NCBI RefSeq assembly: GCF_014648815.1
Contig: NZ_BMRV01000009.1
Span: 124,001 to 188,000, forward strand
Direction: 5' to 3'
Length of the DNA stretch: 64,000 bases
DNA from: Streptomyces flaveolus
GTDB taxonomy: Bacteria > Actinomycetota > Actinomycetes > Streptomycetales > Streptomycetaceae
Both the position numbers and the translations under genes were made by a program. Position 1 is the stretch's first letter, and each line of letters opens with the position of its first letter. Below the pieces are notes generated by a model. It was not told the DNA's origin and made no database searches. It saw nothing but the letters and a program-made list of their open reading frames with translations. Shown piece after piece: positions 1 to 9,151 of this stretch.

Positions 1-1107
1 GACGGCATCCGGGCGGCCTTCGACGCGGTCGGCATCGAGGCCGACCTGACCCCACCGGACACCCGGACGCGGTACCCGGCCGACCCGGCGTGGTTGCTCC
101 GCAGGATCGCGCTCGGCCACACCCGTCTGGAGCCCGAGGTCCGCCTGCTGACGGACGAGGGGGTGGGGGGCCGCTTCCTCATCGCCGGCGACTGGCGGAT
201 GAACATCCTGCTGGAGCCGGCGTCCCCCGGCGGTACCGGGCTGCGGCTCCGTGCCGTCGACCCGAAGGAAGCCGACGGCGTGCCCTTCCTGCCCGAGGCG
301 CTCTGGCGCAGGCTCCCCGACCTCGACCTGCTGTGCGCCGGAGGAGTCGAGCCGGCGCATCTGCACCCCCTGGTCCGCGAGGCGCTGTTCCCGGCCCTGC
401 GGGTTCCCGAGGGGACCGTCGGCCCGCCGGGCCCCGACGCCCCCGCGCCCGTCCGGGTCCGGTGCCGCGGCGAGTGGCACGAGGTGGGCTTCCGTGCGGG
501 CGGCGGACTCCTCCGCATGCCGCACAGCGACGAGGAGCAGCAGCGCGAACGGGCCCTGCGCGCCTTCGGAGGCGCCGTCGCCGGGTGTTTCGCCGTCCAG
601 CAGACCTGGTCGTCGGGAAGCGGCCGGCTGCCGAAAGCCCTGCGTGCCCAGATGCGGGACCTGTTCCTGCGCGCCCAGCACGGGGACACCGACGGTGTGC
701 TCGAACTCCTGGACGCGGGCGTGGATCCCCGGGTGCGCGGCGCCGGCCGGCGCACGCTGCTCCACGTACTGCACCTGCTCGACCACGAGCCGCTCCTGCC
801 CCGGCTGATCGAGGAGGGCCTCGACCTCGAGGCCCGGGACCACCGGGACCGCACACCGCTGTTCGTGGCGGTGAACGACGGCGGTTCCCGGGCCCTGGTC
901 GAAGCGTTGCTGGCCGCCGGCGCCCGCATCGACGTGGTCGACGATGCCGAGTACTCGCTGGCCCAGGTCGTGCGCCGGTTCAAGCGTGCCGACCTGGCCT
1001 TCCTGGCGGAACGGGTACGGACGGAGCATCCGGGCCTCGGCGCCGACTGGTGGGACGAGATGATGGACAACAACGAGGACCACGACGACGAGGACGAGGA
1101 CCGTTGA
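1..1107 (+). CDS. Ankyrin-repeat protein, 5'-truncated by window edge
   Basis: The frame is open from base 1, so the true start lies outside the window; a TTG at 94 is internal to the visible frame. The first ~200 visible residues match no family I recognise. The C-terminal part, from about base 650, has ankyrin-type helix pairs (motifs such as AQHGDTDGVLELLDAGVDP and RTPLFVAVNDGGSRALVEAL), then a very acidic tail ending EDHDDEDEDR. Ankyrin repeats mediate protein-protein contacts. The stop TGA overlaps the TTG start of the downstream MoxR ATPase gene, so the two are probably translationally coupled. I infer that it acts as an adaptor for the ATPase/VWA pair. The ankyrin call is good; the function is unknown. 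Confidence 0.8.
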   Translation, partial: DGIRAAFDAVGIEADLTPPDTRTRYPADPAWLLRRIALGHTRLEPEVRLLTDEGVGGRFLIAGDWRMNILLEPASPGGTGLRLRAVDPKEADGVPFLPEALWRRLPDLDLLCAGGVEPAHLHPLVREALFPALRVPEGTVGPPGPDAPAPVRVRCRGEWHEVGFRAGGGLLRMPHSDEEQQRERALRAFGGAVAGCFAVQQTWSSGSGRLPKALRAQMRDLFLRAQHGDTDGVLELLDAGVDPRVRGAGRRTLLHVLHLLDHEPLLPRLIEEGLDLEARDHRDRTPLFVAVNDGGSRALVEALLAAGARIDVVDDAEYSLAQVVRRFKRADLAFLAERVRTEHPGLGADWWDEMMDNNEDHDDEDEDR

Positions 1108-2309
1108 GCACCGCACCCGGCTCCCGCACCGCGCCGACCCCGCTGGCCGCCGCGGACGACCTCGTCGCCCGGCTGCGCACCCGGCGCACCGAACCCGGGG
1201 CCAACCCCCAACTGGAGGCACTGGCCCTGGCCGTGACGGCCAATCAGCCCGTCCTGCTGTGGGGTGAGCCGGGCATCGGCAAGTCGGCCGCCCTGGAGCA
1301 ACTCGCCGCCGGACTCGGCCTCCCGCTGGAGACGGTCATCGCCAGCGTGCACGAGCCGTCGGACTTCGCCGGCCTGCCGATCGTCGGGGACGACCCGGCC
1401 GCGACCGGAGTGCCGATGGCCCCGCCCGACTGGGCGGTCCGACTCAAGCACGCCGGCCAGGGCCTGCTCTTCTTCGACGAACTGTCCTCCGCGCCACCGG
1501 CCGTGCAGGCGGCGCTGCTGCGGGTCGTCCTCGAACGCCGGGTCGGCAGCCTCGTCCTGCCCGACGCGGTGCGCATCGTCGCCGCCGCGAACCCGCCCTT
1601 CAGCGCCGCCGACGGCTGGCACCTCAGCCCGCCGCTCGCCAACCGCTTCGTCCACCTCCACTGGACCCACGACCCGGCCACGGTTGCCCGCGGCATGGCC
1701 GGCACCTGGCCGGAAGTGGCCGTTCCCCTGGTCGATCCGGGCAAGGTGCCCGGCGCCGTCGCGCGGGCCCGCGGCGCCGTCTCGGGTTTCCTCACCGCCC
1801 GCCCGGGACTGGTCCACCACATACCCGCCGACGCCGAGAGCCGCGGCCGGTCGTGGCCGTCCCCGCGGACCTGGGAGATGGCGCTGCGGCTGCTCGCCAC
1901 GGGCTACGCGACCGGTGCCGGTCGCGAGGCGGTGGCCGCCGCGCTCACCGGTGCCGTCGGGGACGGCGCGGGCATCGAACTGCTGTCGTACCTGGAACAC
2001 CTCGACCTGCCGGACCCCGAGCGGGTCCTCGCCGACCCCGACGCCTTCGCCCTGCCCGAGCGCGGCGACCGGCAACTGGCCTTCCTCATCGCGGTGGTGG
2101 CCGCCATCCAGAGCGAAACCACCCGGCCCCGCTGGGAGGCCGGCTGGACGGTCCTGGCCAAGGCCGTGGACGCGGGCGTACCGGACGTGGCCGCCCGGGC
2201 CGCCACCGACCTGGCGGCGATGCGCCGGCTCGACTGGCCCGTGCCCCCCGGCATCGACGGGTTCCTGGACCTGCTGCAGATGTCCGGGGCCCTGCCCGGC
2301 AGCCGGTGA
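1104..2309 (+). CDS. MoxR-family AAA+ ATPase
   Basis: About 401 residues. Walker A is GEPGIGKS near residue 53, Walker B is LLFFDEL near residue 121, and a sensor-like AAANPP follows. MoxR ATPases usually work with a VWA-domain partner as a chaperone that inserts metals or assembles complexes. The start is taken as the TTG at 1104, which overlaps the upstream stop (TTGA); the frame is open much further upstream, but that part is antisense-like and lies under the ankyrin gene. The next gene encodes a VWA protein, which is the expected MoxR partnership. The substrate of this pair cannot be read from the sequence. Confidence 0.85.
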   Translation: MSTAPGSRTAPTPLAAADDLVARLRTRRTEPGANPQLEALALAVTANQPVLLWGEPGIGKSAALEQLAAGLGLPLETVIASVHEPSDFAGLPIVGDDPAATGVPMAPPDWAVRLKHAGQGLLFFDELSSAPPAVQAALLRVVLERRVGSLVLPDAVRIVAAANPPFSAADGWHLSPPLANRFVHLHWTHDPATVARGMAGTWPEVAVPLVDPGKVPGAVARARGAVSGFLTARPGLVHHIPADAESRGRSWPSPRTWEMALRLLATGYATGAGREAVAAALTGAVGDGAGIELLSYLEHLDLPDPERVLADPDAFALPERGDRQLAFLIAVVAAIQSETTRPRWEAGWTVLAKAVDAGVPDVAARAATDLAAMRRLDWPVPPGIDGFLDLLQMSGALPGSR

Positions 2310-2320
2310 GGCCCGCGGAC

Positions 2321-3505
2321 ATGACGTCGCCCGGCGGGAACCTGGACCGGACCAAGCTGCTCGCCGCCCGCTACCGGGCGGCGAACGACCGGCCCTACCT
2401 GGCGTCGGCCCTGTACGCGCTGACCGTCGTGCCCTGCCCCGACGTGCGGACGATGGGAGTGGACCGGCACTGGCGCTGCTACGTGTCACCCGCCTTCGTC
2501 GCCGCCACGCCCGTGGAGGAACTCGCCGGCGTCTGGGTGCACGAGACGGCGCACCTGCTGCGCGACCACCACGGTCGCGCCGGCCGGCTGACTGCCGCCG
2601 CACAGCGCGACCGGTACCGCGTCAACGTCGCCCAGGACTGCGAGATCAACGACGACCTCCTCGCCGACGGCCTGCGCCTGCCCGCCGGACGTGTCGAACC
2701 CCGTCTCTTCGGCCTGCCCGACGGGCAGCTGTTCGAGGCGTACCTGGACGGACTGCCCCCGCACGTCCAGGGACACGACTGCGGCTCGGGAGCCCACGGC
2801 CGTCCGGCACCCTGGGAACTCCCGGCGTCCGCCGGCCCCTCCCCCCTCGGGGAGGCCGAGGCCCGGGCGCTGCGCCGGCACACCGCCGAGGCGATGCGCG
2901 CCCACCGGCGCAGCCGAGGCACCCTGCCCGCGGGCTGGCAGCGCTGGGCGGAGGAGGTACTGGAACCCACGGTGGACTGGCGGCAGGCGCTGTCCGGCGC
3001 GGTGCGGGAGGCCGCCGCGTGGGCCGGCGGGGCCGTCGACTACACCTACCGCCGCCCGTCACGCCGCACCCCGGCGCTGCGCGGTGTCGTCCTGCCGAGC
3101 CTGCGCCGCCCGCTGCCCCGGGTGGCCGTCGTCGTCGACACCTCGGGCTCGATGGGTGACGCGGAACTCGCCGCCGCACTGGGGGAGATCACCGGCGTGC
3201 TGCGCGAGGTCGGCGTACGCGGCAACCGTGTCACCGTCCTCGCCTGCGACGCCGACGTGCACGCCGTGGCCCGGGTGACGTCCACCGAGCAGGTCGTCCT
3301 CGGCGGCGGTGGCGGCACCGACATGCGCGTCGGCATCGACGCCGCACTCGCGTCCCGTGACCGCCCGTCCATCGTGGTCGTCCTCACCGACGGCTACACC
3401 CCCTGGCCCGCCGAGACCCCGTCCTGCCGCCTGGTCGCGGCCCTGATCGGCGAGGGAGCGCCGCAGCCCCCGGACTGGGTGGAGACGGTGCGGGTCACCG
3501 CCTGA
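2321..3505 (+). CDS. Putative metallopeptidase/VWA-like protein (DUF2201 type)
   Basis: About 394 residues. The N-terminal half has a zinc-type HExxH (VHETAH near residue 73) of the putative metallopeptidase domain that accompanies VWA-like proteins. The C-terminal half has a MIDAS-like DTSGSMG near residue 273, followed by a VWA-like fold. Such proteins pair with MoxR ATPases, as here. The start is the ATG at 2321, preceded by GGTGAGG at a suitable distance; an in-frame GTG at 2306, overlapping the upstream stop, is the alternative. The gene ends about 20 bases from the convergent VOC gene. The domain order is clear, but the client complex is unknown. Confidence 0.8.
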   Translation: MTSPGGNLDRTKLLAARYRAANDRPYLASALYALTVVPCPDVRTMGVDRHWRCYVSPAFVAATPVEELAGVWVHETAHLLRDHHGRAGRLTAAAQRDRYRVNVAQDCEINDDLLADGLRLPAGRVEPRLFGLPDGQLFEAYLDGLPPHVQGHDCGSGAHGRPAPWELPASAGPSPLGEAEARALRRHTAEAMRAHRRSRGTLPAGWQRWAEEVLEPTVDWRQALSGAVREAAAWAGGAVDYTYRRPSRRTPALRGVVLPSLRRPLPRVAVVVDTSGSMGDAELAAALGEITGVLREVGVRGNRVTVLACDADVHAVARVTSTEQVVLGGGGGTDMRVGIDAALASRDRPSIVVVLTDGYTPWPAETPSCRLVAALIGEGAPQPPDWVETVRVTA

Positions 3506-3524
3506 CGGAGGGGCACCCCGCCGG

Positions 3525-4328
3525 TCACCCCGGACGCTGCAGCAGCGAGAACCGCGCCCCCTCCGGATCCGCCACCGACGCCACGCGGCCGCGGAAGGTG
3601 TCCCGGGCCGGCTCCAGGACGTGTCCGCCCAGATCGATGAGCCGCTCCAGGGACTCCCCGATCTCGGCCACTTCGAAGTACGTCGTCCAGTGCGGCCCCC
3701 GTTCGCGGGGGAGGGCGTCGCCGATGCCGTGGATGCCGGCGACGGGACGGCCGTCGAGGCGGAGGGTCACGTAGTCGAGGCCGGCGGTGGTCGCCCGTTC
3801 CACCTCGAAGCCGAACACCGTCTCGTAGAACTTGGCGACGCTCGCCGCCTCGAACGTCGTGAGCTCGTTCCACGCGGGCGTGCCCGGCTCACCGGTGACG
3901 GCCGTGCCGAGGTGCGTCGCGGCCTGCCAGACGCCGAAGACGGCGCCCGACGGGTCGGAGCCGATGGCCATGCGCCCGGCCTCGGCCGCGTCCAGCGGGC
4001 CCACGCCGACCGTGCCACCGCACGCGCGCACCGTCTCGGCCGTCTGGTTCACGTCGTCGGAAGCGAGGTACGGCGTCCAGGCGATGGGCAGTTGCCGGTC
4101 CGGGGGCAGCCGGCCGATGCCCGCCACCTCACGCCCGTCGAGCAGCGCCCGCGCGTAGGGGCCGAGCTGCTGGGGGCCGGGCCGGAACTCCCAGCCGAAC
4201 AGCGCTCCGTAGAACTCCTGGGTCGCGGCCGGCCCGTGCACCATCAGGCTCACCCAGCAGGGCGTGCCGGGTGTGCGCCGGGCGTGCGTCTCGCCGCCGC
4301 GGCCGGCCGGCCCCCGTGCATCGGTCAT
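3525..4328 (-). CDS. Two-domain VOC (glyoxalase/bleomycin-resistance-like) protein
   Basis: About 267 residues with two tandem VOC modules. The first starts at PCWVSLMVHGPAATQEFY and the second at PAWNELTTFEAASVAKFY; each ends with a beta strand carrying DPSGAVFGVWQ or DPEGARFSLLQ. The family includes metal-dependent lyases, dioxygenases and drug-binding proteins, so the substrate cannot be assigned. The ATG at 4328 follows a GAGAGTGACG stretch that can serve as ribosome-binding site. It is convergent with the MoxR/VWA operon and divergent from the sulfurtransferase gene. The frame extends far upstream as an antisense shadow of that gene, which I discounted. Confidence 0.85.
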   Translation of the reverse strand: MTDARGPAGRGGETHARRTPGTPCWVSLMVHGPAATQEFYGALFGWEFRPGPQQLGPYARALLDGREVAGIGRLPPDRQLPIAWTPYLASDDVNQTAETVRACGGTVGVGPLDAAEAGRMAIGSDPSGAVFGVWQAATHLGTAVTGEPGTPAWNELTTFEAASVAKFYETVFGFEVERATTAGLDYVTLRLDGRPVAGIHGIGDALPRERGPHWTTYFEVAEIGESLERLIDLGGHVLEPARDTFRGRVASVADPEGARFSLLQRPG

Positions 4329-4577
4329 CGTCACTCTCTTCTCGGCCCTGCGCGGGCCGTGCGTCCGCTTGCGCTCCGTCGGCCCCTCGCGCGGCCCCTC
4401 GTGCCGATGCCGCCCCGGACCCGGCCCCGCGTGCCCCGGATGTGCCCCGGAAGCCGGCCCGGCGGCCCGGGCAGTACAGCATGTGCCCGATTCCGCACGC
4501 CTCGTGATCGGTACTGTCCGGCGGGCAGAGTAGCCCGACATCGGCGCGGCGGCCACTCGGTACGCCAGGATGGGGCC

Positions 4578-5429
4578 ATGAACGCCATCATCTCCGCATC
4601 CGAACTCGCGAGCGAACTGGCGGGCGCGAACCCGCCCGTCCTGCTCGACGTCCGCTGGCAGCTGAGCACGGCCAAGGCGGCCGGTGCGCCGCCCTTCGAC
4701 GGCCGGGCCGAGTACGCGGCCGGGCACATCCCCGGTGCCGTCTTCGTCGACCTGGACCGGGAACTCGCCTCCGCGCCTGGTGCGCAGGGCCGCCATCCGC
4801 TGCCGGACGTCGCGGAGTTCGGCGCCGCGATGCGCCGCGCGGGCGTGTCGTCGGGCCGGCCGGTCGTCGTGTACGACGGCGGGCAGGGCTGGGCGGCCGC
4901 CCGCGCCTGGTGGCTGCTGCGCTGGACGGGCCACCCGGACGTGCGCGTCCTCGACGGCGGACTGGGTGCCTGGCAGGGGCCGTTGTCCGCCGACCTCCCG
5001 GTGCCCGACGAGGGCGACTTCACGCCGGCGCCGGGCGCGGTGGGGCTGCTGGACGCGGACGGGGCCGCGGCGCTGGCCCGGTCCGGGGTGCTGTTCGACG
5101 CCCGGGCGGGGGAGCGGTACCGGGGCGAGGTCGAGCCGATCGACCCGGTCGGCGGCCACATCCCGGGCGCGGTGTCGGCGCCGACGGCGGACAACGTGCT
5201 GGAGGACGGCCGGTTCCGGCCGGCCGAAGAACTCCAGGCCCGCTTCAAGACCCTGGGCGCGGCCGACGGCGGCGAGGTCGGCGTGTACTGCGGCTCGGGT
5301 GTCTCCGGCGCCCACGAGGTGCTGGCGCTGGCGGTGGCCGGCATCCCGGCGGCGCTGTACGTGGGGTCGTGGTCGGAGTGGTCCTCGGACCCGGAGCGGC
5401 CGGTGGCCGTGGGGCCGGATCCCCAGTAG
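4578..5429 (+). CDS. sseA: Thiosulfate/3-mercaptopyruvate sulfurtransferase (tandem rhodanese)
   Basis: About 283 residues with two rhodanese domains. The C-terminal domain carries the persulfide-forming cysteine near residue 238 in the loop YCGSGVSGAH. A CGSGVS loop is typical of mercaptopyruvate-type enzymes; classical thiosulfate sulfurtransferases have a more basic loop. The expected reaction is transfer of sulfane sulfur to a thiol or cyanide acceptor in the cytoplasm. The ATG at 4578 has AGGATGGGG upstream. That stretch could be a ribosome-binding site, or CAGGAT six bases before the ATG could be a -10 box of a leaderless transcript. A long palindromic terminator follows. Confidence 0.88.
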   Translation: MNAIISASELASELAGANPPVLLDVRWQLSTAKAAGAPPFDGRAEYAAGHIPGAVFVDLDRELASAPGAQGRHPLPDVAEFGAAMRRAGVSSGRPVVVYDGGQGWAAARAWWLLRWTGHPDVRVLDGGLGAWQGPLSADLPVPDEGDFTPAPGAVGLLDADGAAALARSGVLFDARAGERYRGEVEPIDPVGGHIPGAVSAPTADNVLEDGRFRPAEELQARFKTLGAADGGEVGVYCGSGVSGAHEVLALAVAGIPAALYVGSWSEWSSDPERPVAVGPDPQ

Positions 5430-5433
5430 CCCT

Positions 5434-5491
5434 CCCCGCAGACGCGTCTGGGCCGCACCCCGCGGGGTGCGGCCCAGACGCGTCTGCGGGG
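5434..5491. terminator. 58-bp perfect palindrome, bidirectional terminator
   Basis: Two 29-base arms (5434-5462 and 5463-5491) are exact reverse complements, with no central gap. As RNA this folds into a hairpin of about 27 pairs with a four-base loop. It lies between the stops of convergent sseA and sepH, so it can terminate both. The arms also contain the self-complementary CAGACGCGTCTG. There is no T-tract, as is usual in Streptomyces. Confidence 0.85.
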
Positions 5492-5501
5492 AAAGTCCCG
5501 C

Positions 5502-6560
5502 CTACTCCTGCTTCTTGCGCCGCGTGCCGAACACGATCTCGTCCCAGCTCGGCACCGCCGCGCGACGTCCCGGACGGACGCCGTCGGCCTCGGCCTGACG
5601 GTCGGTGGAGCCGGTGAGGCGGTCCCGGTGGCTGCCCACGGAGCGCGGCATCAGCACGTCCGCGTAGGCGGAACCGGCCGACGCCGCCGGGGCGGGGGGC
5701 TCCTCCACCTCGGGCTCCTCGGCGGGTTCCTCCACCGGCTCCGGCACCCGCTCGGGGACCACGAGATCGCCCCGGAAGCTCGGCACGGCCTCCAGCAGAC
5801 TGGTCAGCGAGTCCCGCTCGCGTTCGCCCGACGCGGTGGCCGTGGTCTCCTCGGCCGGCTCGGACGGCTGCGCCGGCAGACTCGGCCGTTCCCGGTGCTC
5901 CCGGTCGAGGGTGCGGTCCAGCGGCCGGTCGCGCGGCAGCCGTGCGATGCGCGGGACGAACGGGAAGCTCGGCTCGTTCGCCGCGAGGTCGTCGGTCTCG
6001 CCGATCAGCGCGCGGGCCTCTTCGTCGACGGCCTGGACGAGCCGCCGGGGCGGGTCGTACGTCCAGCTCGCCGAGTGGGGTTCGCCCGCGACCAGGTAGA
6101 CCAGCAGGACCTCCCAGGTGCCGTCGTCGCGGCGCCACGAGTCCCACTGCACGGTGTCCTTCTCGGCGCCGCGCAGCAGCAGCCGTTCCTGCACGGCCTC
6201 GCCGAGGGGCGGCCCGGAGTTCTCGCCGGGGCGGCGGACGGGGGTCTTGCGGGCCCGTTCCGCCATGAAGGCGCGCTCCGCGAGGACGGGGCCCTCGAAG
6301 CGTCGTACGCGATCGACGGGGATGCCGGCCATCTGGGCGACTTCCTCCGCGGTCGCACCGGCACGTATACGCGCCTGGATGTCGCGGGGGCGGAGATGGC
6401 TCTCCACCTCGATCTCGATCTGGCCGAGGCGGGGACGGTCGCCGCGTACGGCGGCCCGGAGCCGTTCGTCGATCGGAAGCGTGTACTCCGTGCTGTCCGC
6501 AGCCTTCAGCACCAGCCGTGTGCCGTCATTCGAGACGGCCACGACACGCAGTTCGGGCAT
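5502..6560 (-). CDS. sepH: Cell-division regulator SepH (DUF3071)
   Basis: About 352 residues. The N-terminal ~110 residues form the conserved DUF3071 region with a helix-turn-helix-like segment (ATAEEVAQMAGIPVDRVRRF). A variable acidic and proline-rich linker follows, then a conserved basic C-terminal end (PSWDEIVFGTRRKKQE). SepH is known in Streptomyces to bind FtsZ and stimulate its assembly, affecting septation during growth and sporulation. The ATG at 6560 is preceded by a strong GGAGGTCCCC site. It is convergent with sseA across a perfect palindrome and has a ~470-base upstream region. Confidence 0.93.
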   Translation of the reverse strand: MPELRVVAVSNDGTRLVLKAADSTEYTLPIDERLRAAVRGDRPRLGQIEIEVESHLRPRDIQARIRAGATAEEVAQMAGIPVDRVRRFEGPVLAERAFMAERARKTPVRRPGENSGPPLGEAVQERLLLRGAEKDTVQWDSWRRDDGTWEVLLVYLVAGEPHSASWTYDPPRRLVQAVDEEARALIGETDDLAANEPSFPFVPRIARLPRDRPLDRTLDREHRERPSLPAQPSEPAEETTATASGERERDSLTSLLEAVPSFRGDLVVPERVPEPVEEPAEEPEVEEPPAPAASAGSAYADVLMPRSVGSHRDRLTGSTDRQAEADGVRPGRRAAVPSWDEIVFGTRRKKQE

Positions 6561-7032
6561 GGGGACCTCCCGGGTGGTGCCTGCCGACGTCACGTGCGTC
6601 GCTGCTTCCGCTCTGTCGAGTGTGGCCTGCCCGGGTGCAGCCTGCCACAACCTTGCCGAGTTGCCCGGCGTGTCGGGCGCGGGCCCTGGATCGCCGTTAT
6701 GGCACGGTTACCTGTTCGCAACGCTAAGTGACCAACTCCGTCACCCTGTGCACCCAGCCCCCTCCCGGCGGTCCTTCAGGATCCTGAACCCCCTGTCGGG
6801 AGACCGGACCCAGGGCTCGCCACAGTACTCCATTCGGGCCACCTGCGTGGATTGGCACGCCGCCCGACTTCTGACAAGAGGGGGTACTTGGCCGCCCCCG
6901 GCGCGATTTCCGCGATCTTGCACGTGGCGTACTTCACGGAATCACCAGAAACGGAACTATTGGTTTCGACCGTACGTCCCCTTCTCGTGCAGTTGATCGA
7001 TCACGTACGGGAAAGGCAGGCAAGGTCCGGGG
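6561..7032. other. Intergenic region between sepH and a membrane-protein gene
   Basis: No gene is supported here; the short open frames lack ribosome-binding sites and family resemblance. It must contain the sepH promoter (minus strand) and that of the gene at 7033. A perfect 14-base palindrome, TTCAGGATCCTGAA, lies at 6775-6788. Composition is less GC-rich from about 6930 to 7000, where the right-hand promoter is likely, but no convincing -35/-10 pair was found. Confidence 0.5.
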
Positions 7033-7890
7033 ATGCGTGAAAAGCCCGAAGCCGTCGGTGAAGCGGACATGCGTACGGAGGTGGAATCCAAGCGAATCGA
7101 CTTGAGCGTGCCCCAGGTCGCGGGCAGCGCCCTGGCGGCGGTGGTCGCGGCCAAGCTCGCCTCCTCCTTCGGCGTCTACGGCACGATCCTCGGCGCCGGA
7201 CTGATCAGCGTCATCGCCACCTGCGGCGGCTCGGTGTTCCAGCACTTCTTCAGGCGCACCGCGGAGCAGCTGCGGACCAAGCGCGCCGCCGAGGCGGGCG
7301 TCGCGGCGGGTGCCGGACGCCCCGGCGGACGAACGGCGCCCGCTCCCGGCGAGTTCACCGAGGGCACCGTCTACCGCGCGCGGGTCACCAGCTGGAAGCG
7401 GCCGCTGGTCGCGGCGGCCCTCGTCTTCGGCGTCACCATGGGCGGGATCACCGCCTACGAGGTCGTCTCCGGCCACAACCTGAGCGGCGGGCAGAGCACG
7501 ACCGTCGGCAGTGCGTTCTCCGGTCACGGCAAGTCGGCGTCGGACCCGGGGGAGTCGGGCGGCTCCGGCGGCTCCGAGGAGTCCCCGGCCCCGACCGGCT
7601 CGGCGGGCTCGCAGGACCCGGGGGATTCCGGCACCGGTGACGACGCGCCGGCGGCGACTCCGTCCGGGACCCCGAGCGGTTCCGAGGGCGCCACGTCGTC
7701 GGACGGCACCTCACCGGAGGACGGCGGTACCGGACCCGGCCAGGCGCCCACGTCGAGCGCCACCGGGAGCGACGAGTCCGGCGAGGGCGCGAGCCCGGCC
7801 CCCGACGCCTCGGCTACGACCCCAGAACCCGGCGCAAGTAGTCGTTCTGGAACCGGCGATCAGGGTCAAGACGGTCCCGCAGCGCCGTGA
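7033..7890 (+). CDS. Membrane protein with Ser/Gly/Pro-rich exported tail
   Basis: About 285 residues, no family recognised. A hydrophobic, glycine-rich segment near residues 27-71 (two helices or a hairpin) and a second near 122-142 (PLVAAALVFGVTMGGITAYEV) are the only ordered-looking parts. The last ~130 residues are low-complexity Ser, Gly, Pro, Thr and Asp, typical of a disordered extracytoplasmic tail. The start is the ATG at 7033; an ATG at 7069 is possible. The final 77 bases overlap the 3' end of the convergent lactone oxidase gene, so the true end of one gene may be misread. Function unknown. Confidence 0.65.
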   Translation: MREKPEAVGEADMRTEVESKRIDLSVPQVAGSALAAVVAAKLASSFGVYGTILGAGLISVIATCGGSVFQHFFRRTAEQLRTKRAAEAGVAAGAGRPGGRTAPAPGEFTEGTVYRARVTSWKRPLVAAALVFGVTMGGITAYEVVSGHNLSGGQSTTVGSAFSGHGKSASDPGESGGSGGSEESPAPTGSAGSQDPGDSGTGDDAPAATPSGTPSGSEGATSSDGTSPEDGGTGPGQAPTSSATGSDESGEGASPAPDASATTPEPGASSRSGTGDQGQDGPAAP

Positions 7891-9151
7891 ACTCGCCGAA
7901 GCGCGGATACACCCCGGCGAAGTACTCGGCGTCCCGGGTGTGCACCTTGCCCCAGTGCGGGCGCCCCTCGTGCGCGGTGAAGATGCGCTCGGCGGCGGTG
8001 AAGTACGCCCGGTAGGGGGTGCCCCGGAACATGTGGACGGCGATGTACGCGCTGTCGCGGCCCGAGGCGGTGGACAGCGTGATGTCGTCGGCCGGCGCCG
8101 TCCGCACCTCGACCGGGAAGCTGATCCGCAGCCCCGACCGGTCGACCATCGCCTTCAGCTCGCGCAGCGTCTCGACGACGGCCTCGCGCGGAACGGCGTA
8201 CTCCATCTCTACGAACCGCACCCGGCGCGGGGAGGTGAAGACCTCGTAGGGGATGTCGGTGTACGTCCGCGCGGACAGGGCCTTGCTGGAGATCCGTGCG
8301 ATCGCCGGGATGGTGGCCGGCACCGCGCGGCCGACCCAGTTGGCCGCCTGGAAGACGCCGTTGGAGAGGAACTCGTCGTCGAACCAGCCCTGGAGCCGCC
8401 CCACCGGCTGGGCCGGGCCCGCGCTGCGGTTGTTGCGCTTGGTGTTGGTGCTGCCGGTGTGCGGGAACCAGTAGAACTCGAAGTGCTCGTTCTCGGCCCA
8501 CAGTTCGTCGAAGTCGGCGAGGACCCGCTCGAACGGCATCGGTTCCTCTCGGGCCGTCAGCAGGAAGACCGGCTCCACGGCGAAGGTGATCGCGGTGACG
8601 ACGCCGAGGGCGCCGAGGCCGATCCGGGCGGCCGCGAAGACCTCGGGGTTCTCCTTCTCCGAGCAGGTGAGCACCGAGCCGTCGGCCGTGACCAGCTCCA
8701 GCCCCTTGATCTGGGCGGCGATCGAGGCGGAGTCGCGGCCCGTGCCGTGGGTGCCGGTGCTGGTGGCCCCGGAGACCGTCTGCTCCATGATGTCGCCCAT
8801 GTTGGTGAGCGACAGGCCCTCCCGCGCGAGCGCCAGGTTCAGCCTCTTGAGCGGGGTGCCGGCCTCCACCGTCACCGTCATGGCAGCGCGGTCGATGCGA
8901 CGGATGCCGGTCAGCAGGTGAGGGCGGATCAACACCCCGTCCGTCGCGGCTATGGACGTGAAGGAATGCCCGGTGCCGACCGCCTTGACCCGCAGCCCGT
9001 CCTCGGCGGCCCGACGTACGGCCTCCGCCAGTTCGTCGACGGACGCCGGAGCGACCTCCCGCGCGGGACGCGCGGAGACGTTGCCGCCCCAGTTACGCCA
9101 TGTGCGGTTCTTCCCGCTCGTCTTCCCGCTCGCCGTGCGTGTGCTGCTCAA
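7814..9151 (-). CDS. FAD-linked D-arabinono-1,4-lactone oxidase family protein
   Basis: About 445 residues. The conserved N-terminal TWRNWGGN is followed by the FAD-binding domain with VGTGHSFTS, whose histidine is the covalent flavin site in related aldonolactone and alditol oxidases. The C-terminal substrate domain has the family signature HWGK (RPHWGKVH). These enzymes oxidise aldonolactones or sugar alcohols with O2. The TTG at 9151 is chosen because GGGGAGG sits just upstream; it overlaps the end of the MFS gene by 59 bases, suggesting an operon. The exact substrate (arabinono-, gulono- or an alditol) is not resolvable. Confidence 0.87.
   Translation of the reverse strand: MSSTRTASGKTSGKNRTWRNWGGNVSARPAREVAPASVDELAEAVRRAAEDGLRVKAVGTGHSFTSIAATDGVLIRPHLLTGIRRIDRAAMTVTVEAGTPLKRLNLALAREGLSLTNMGDIMEQTVSGATSTGTHGTGRDSASIAAQIKGLELVTADGSVLTCSEKENPEVFAAARIGLGALGVVTAITFAVEPVFLLTAREEPMPFERVLADFDELWAENEHFEFYWFPHTGSTNTKRNNRSAGPAQPVGRLQGWFDDEFLSNGVFQAANWVGRAVPATIPAIARISSKALSARTYTDIPYEVFTSPRRVRFVEMEYAVPREAVVETLRELKAMVDRSGLRISFPVEVRTAPADDITLSTASGRDSAYIAVHMFRGTPYRAYFTAAERIFTAHEGRPHWGKVHTRDAEYFAGVYPRFGEFTALRDRLDPDRRFQNDYLRRVLGS

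Noticed and set aside
6938-6965. GGAAT-Nx-GTT resembling a SigR promoter
   Set aside because: The spacer is 20 bases; SigR promoters use 18 or 19.
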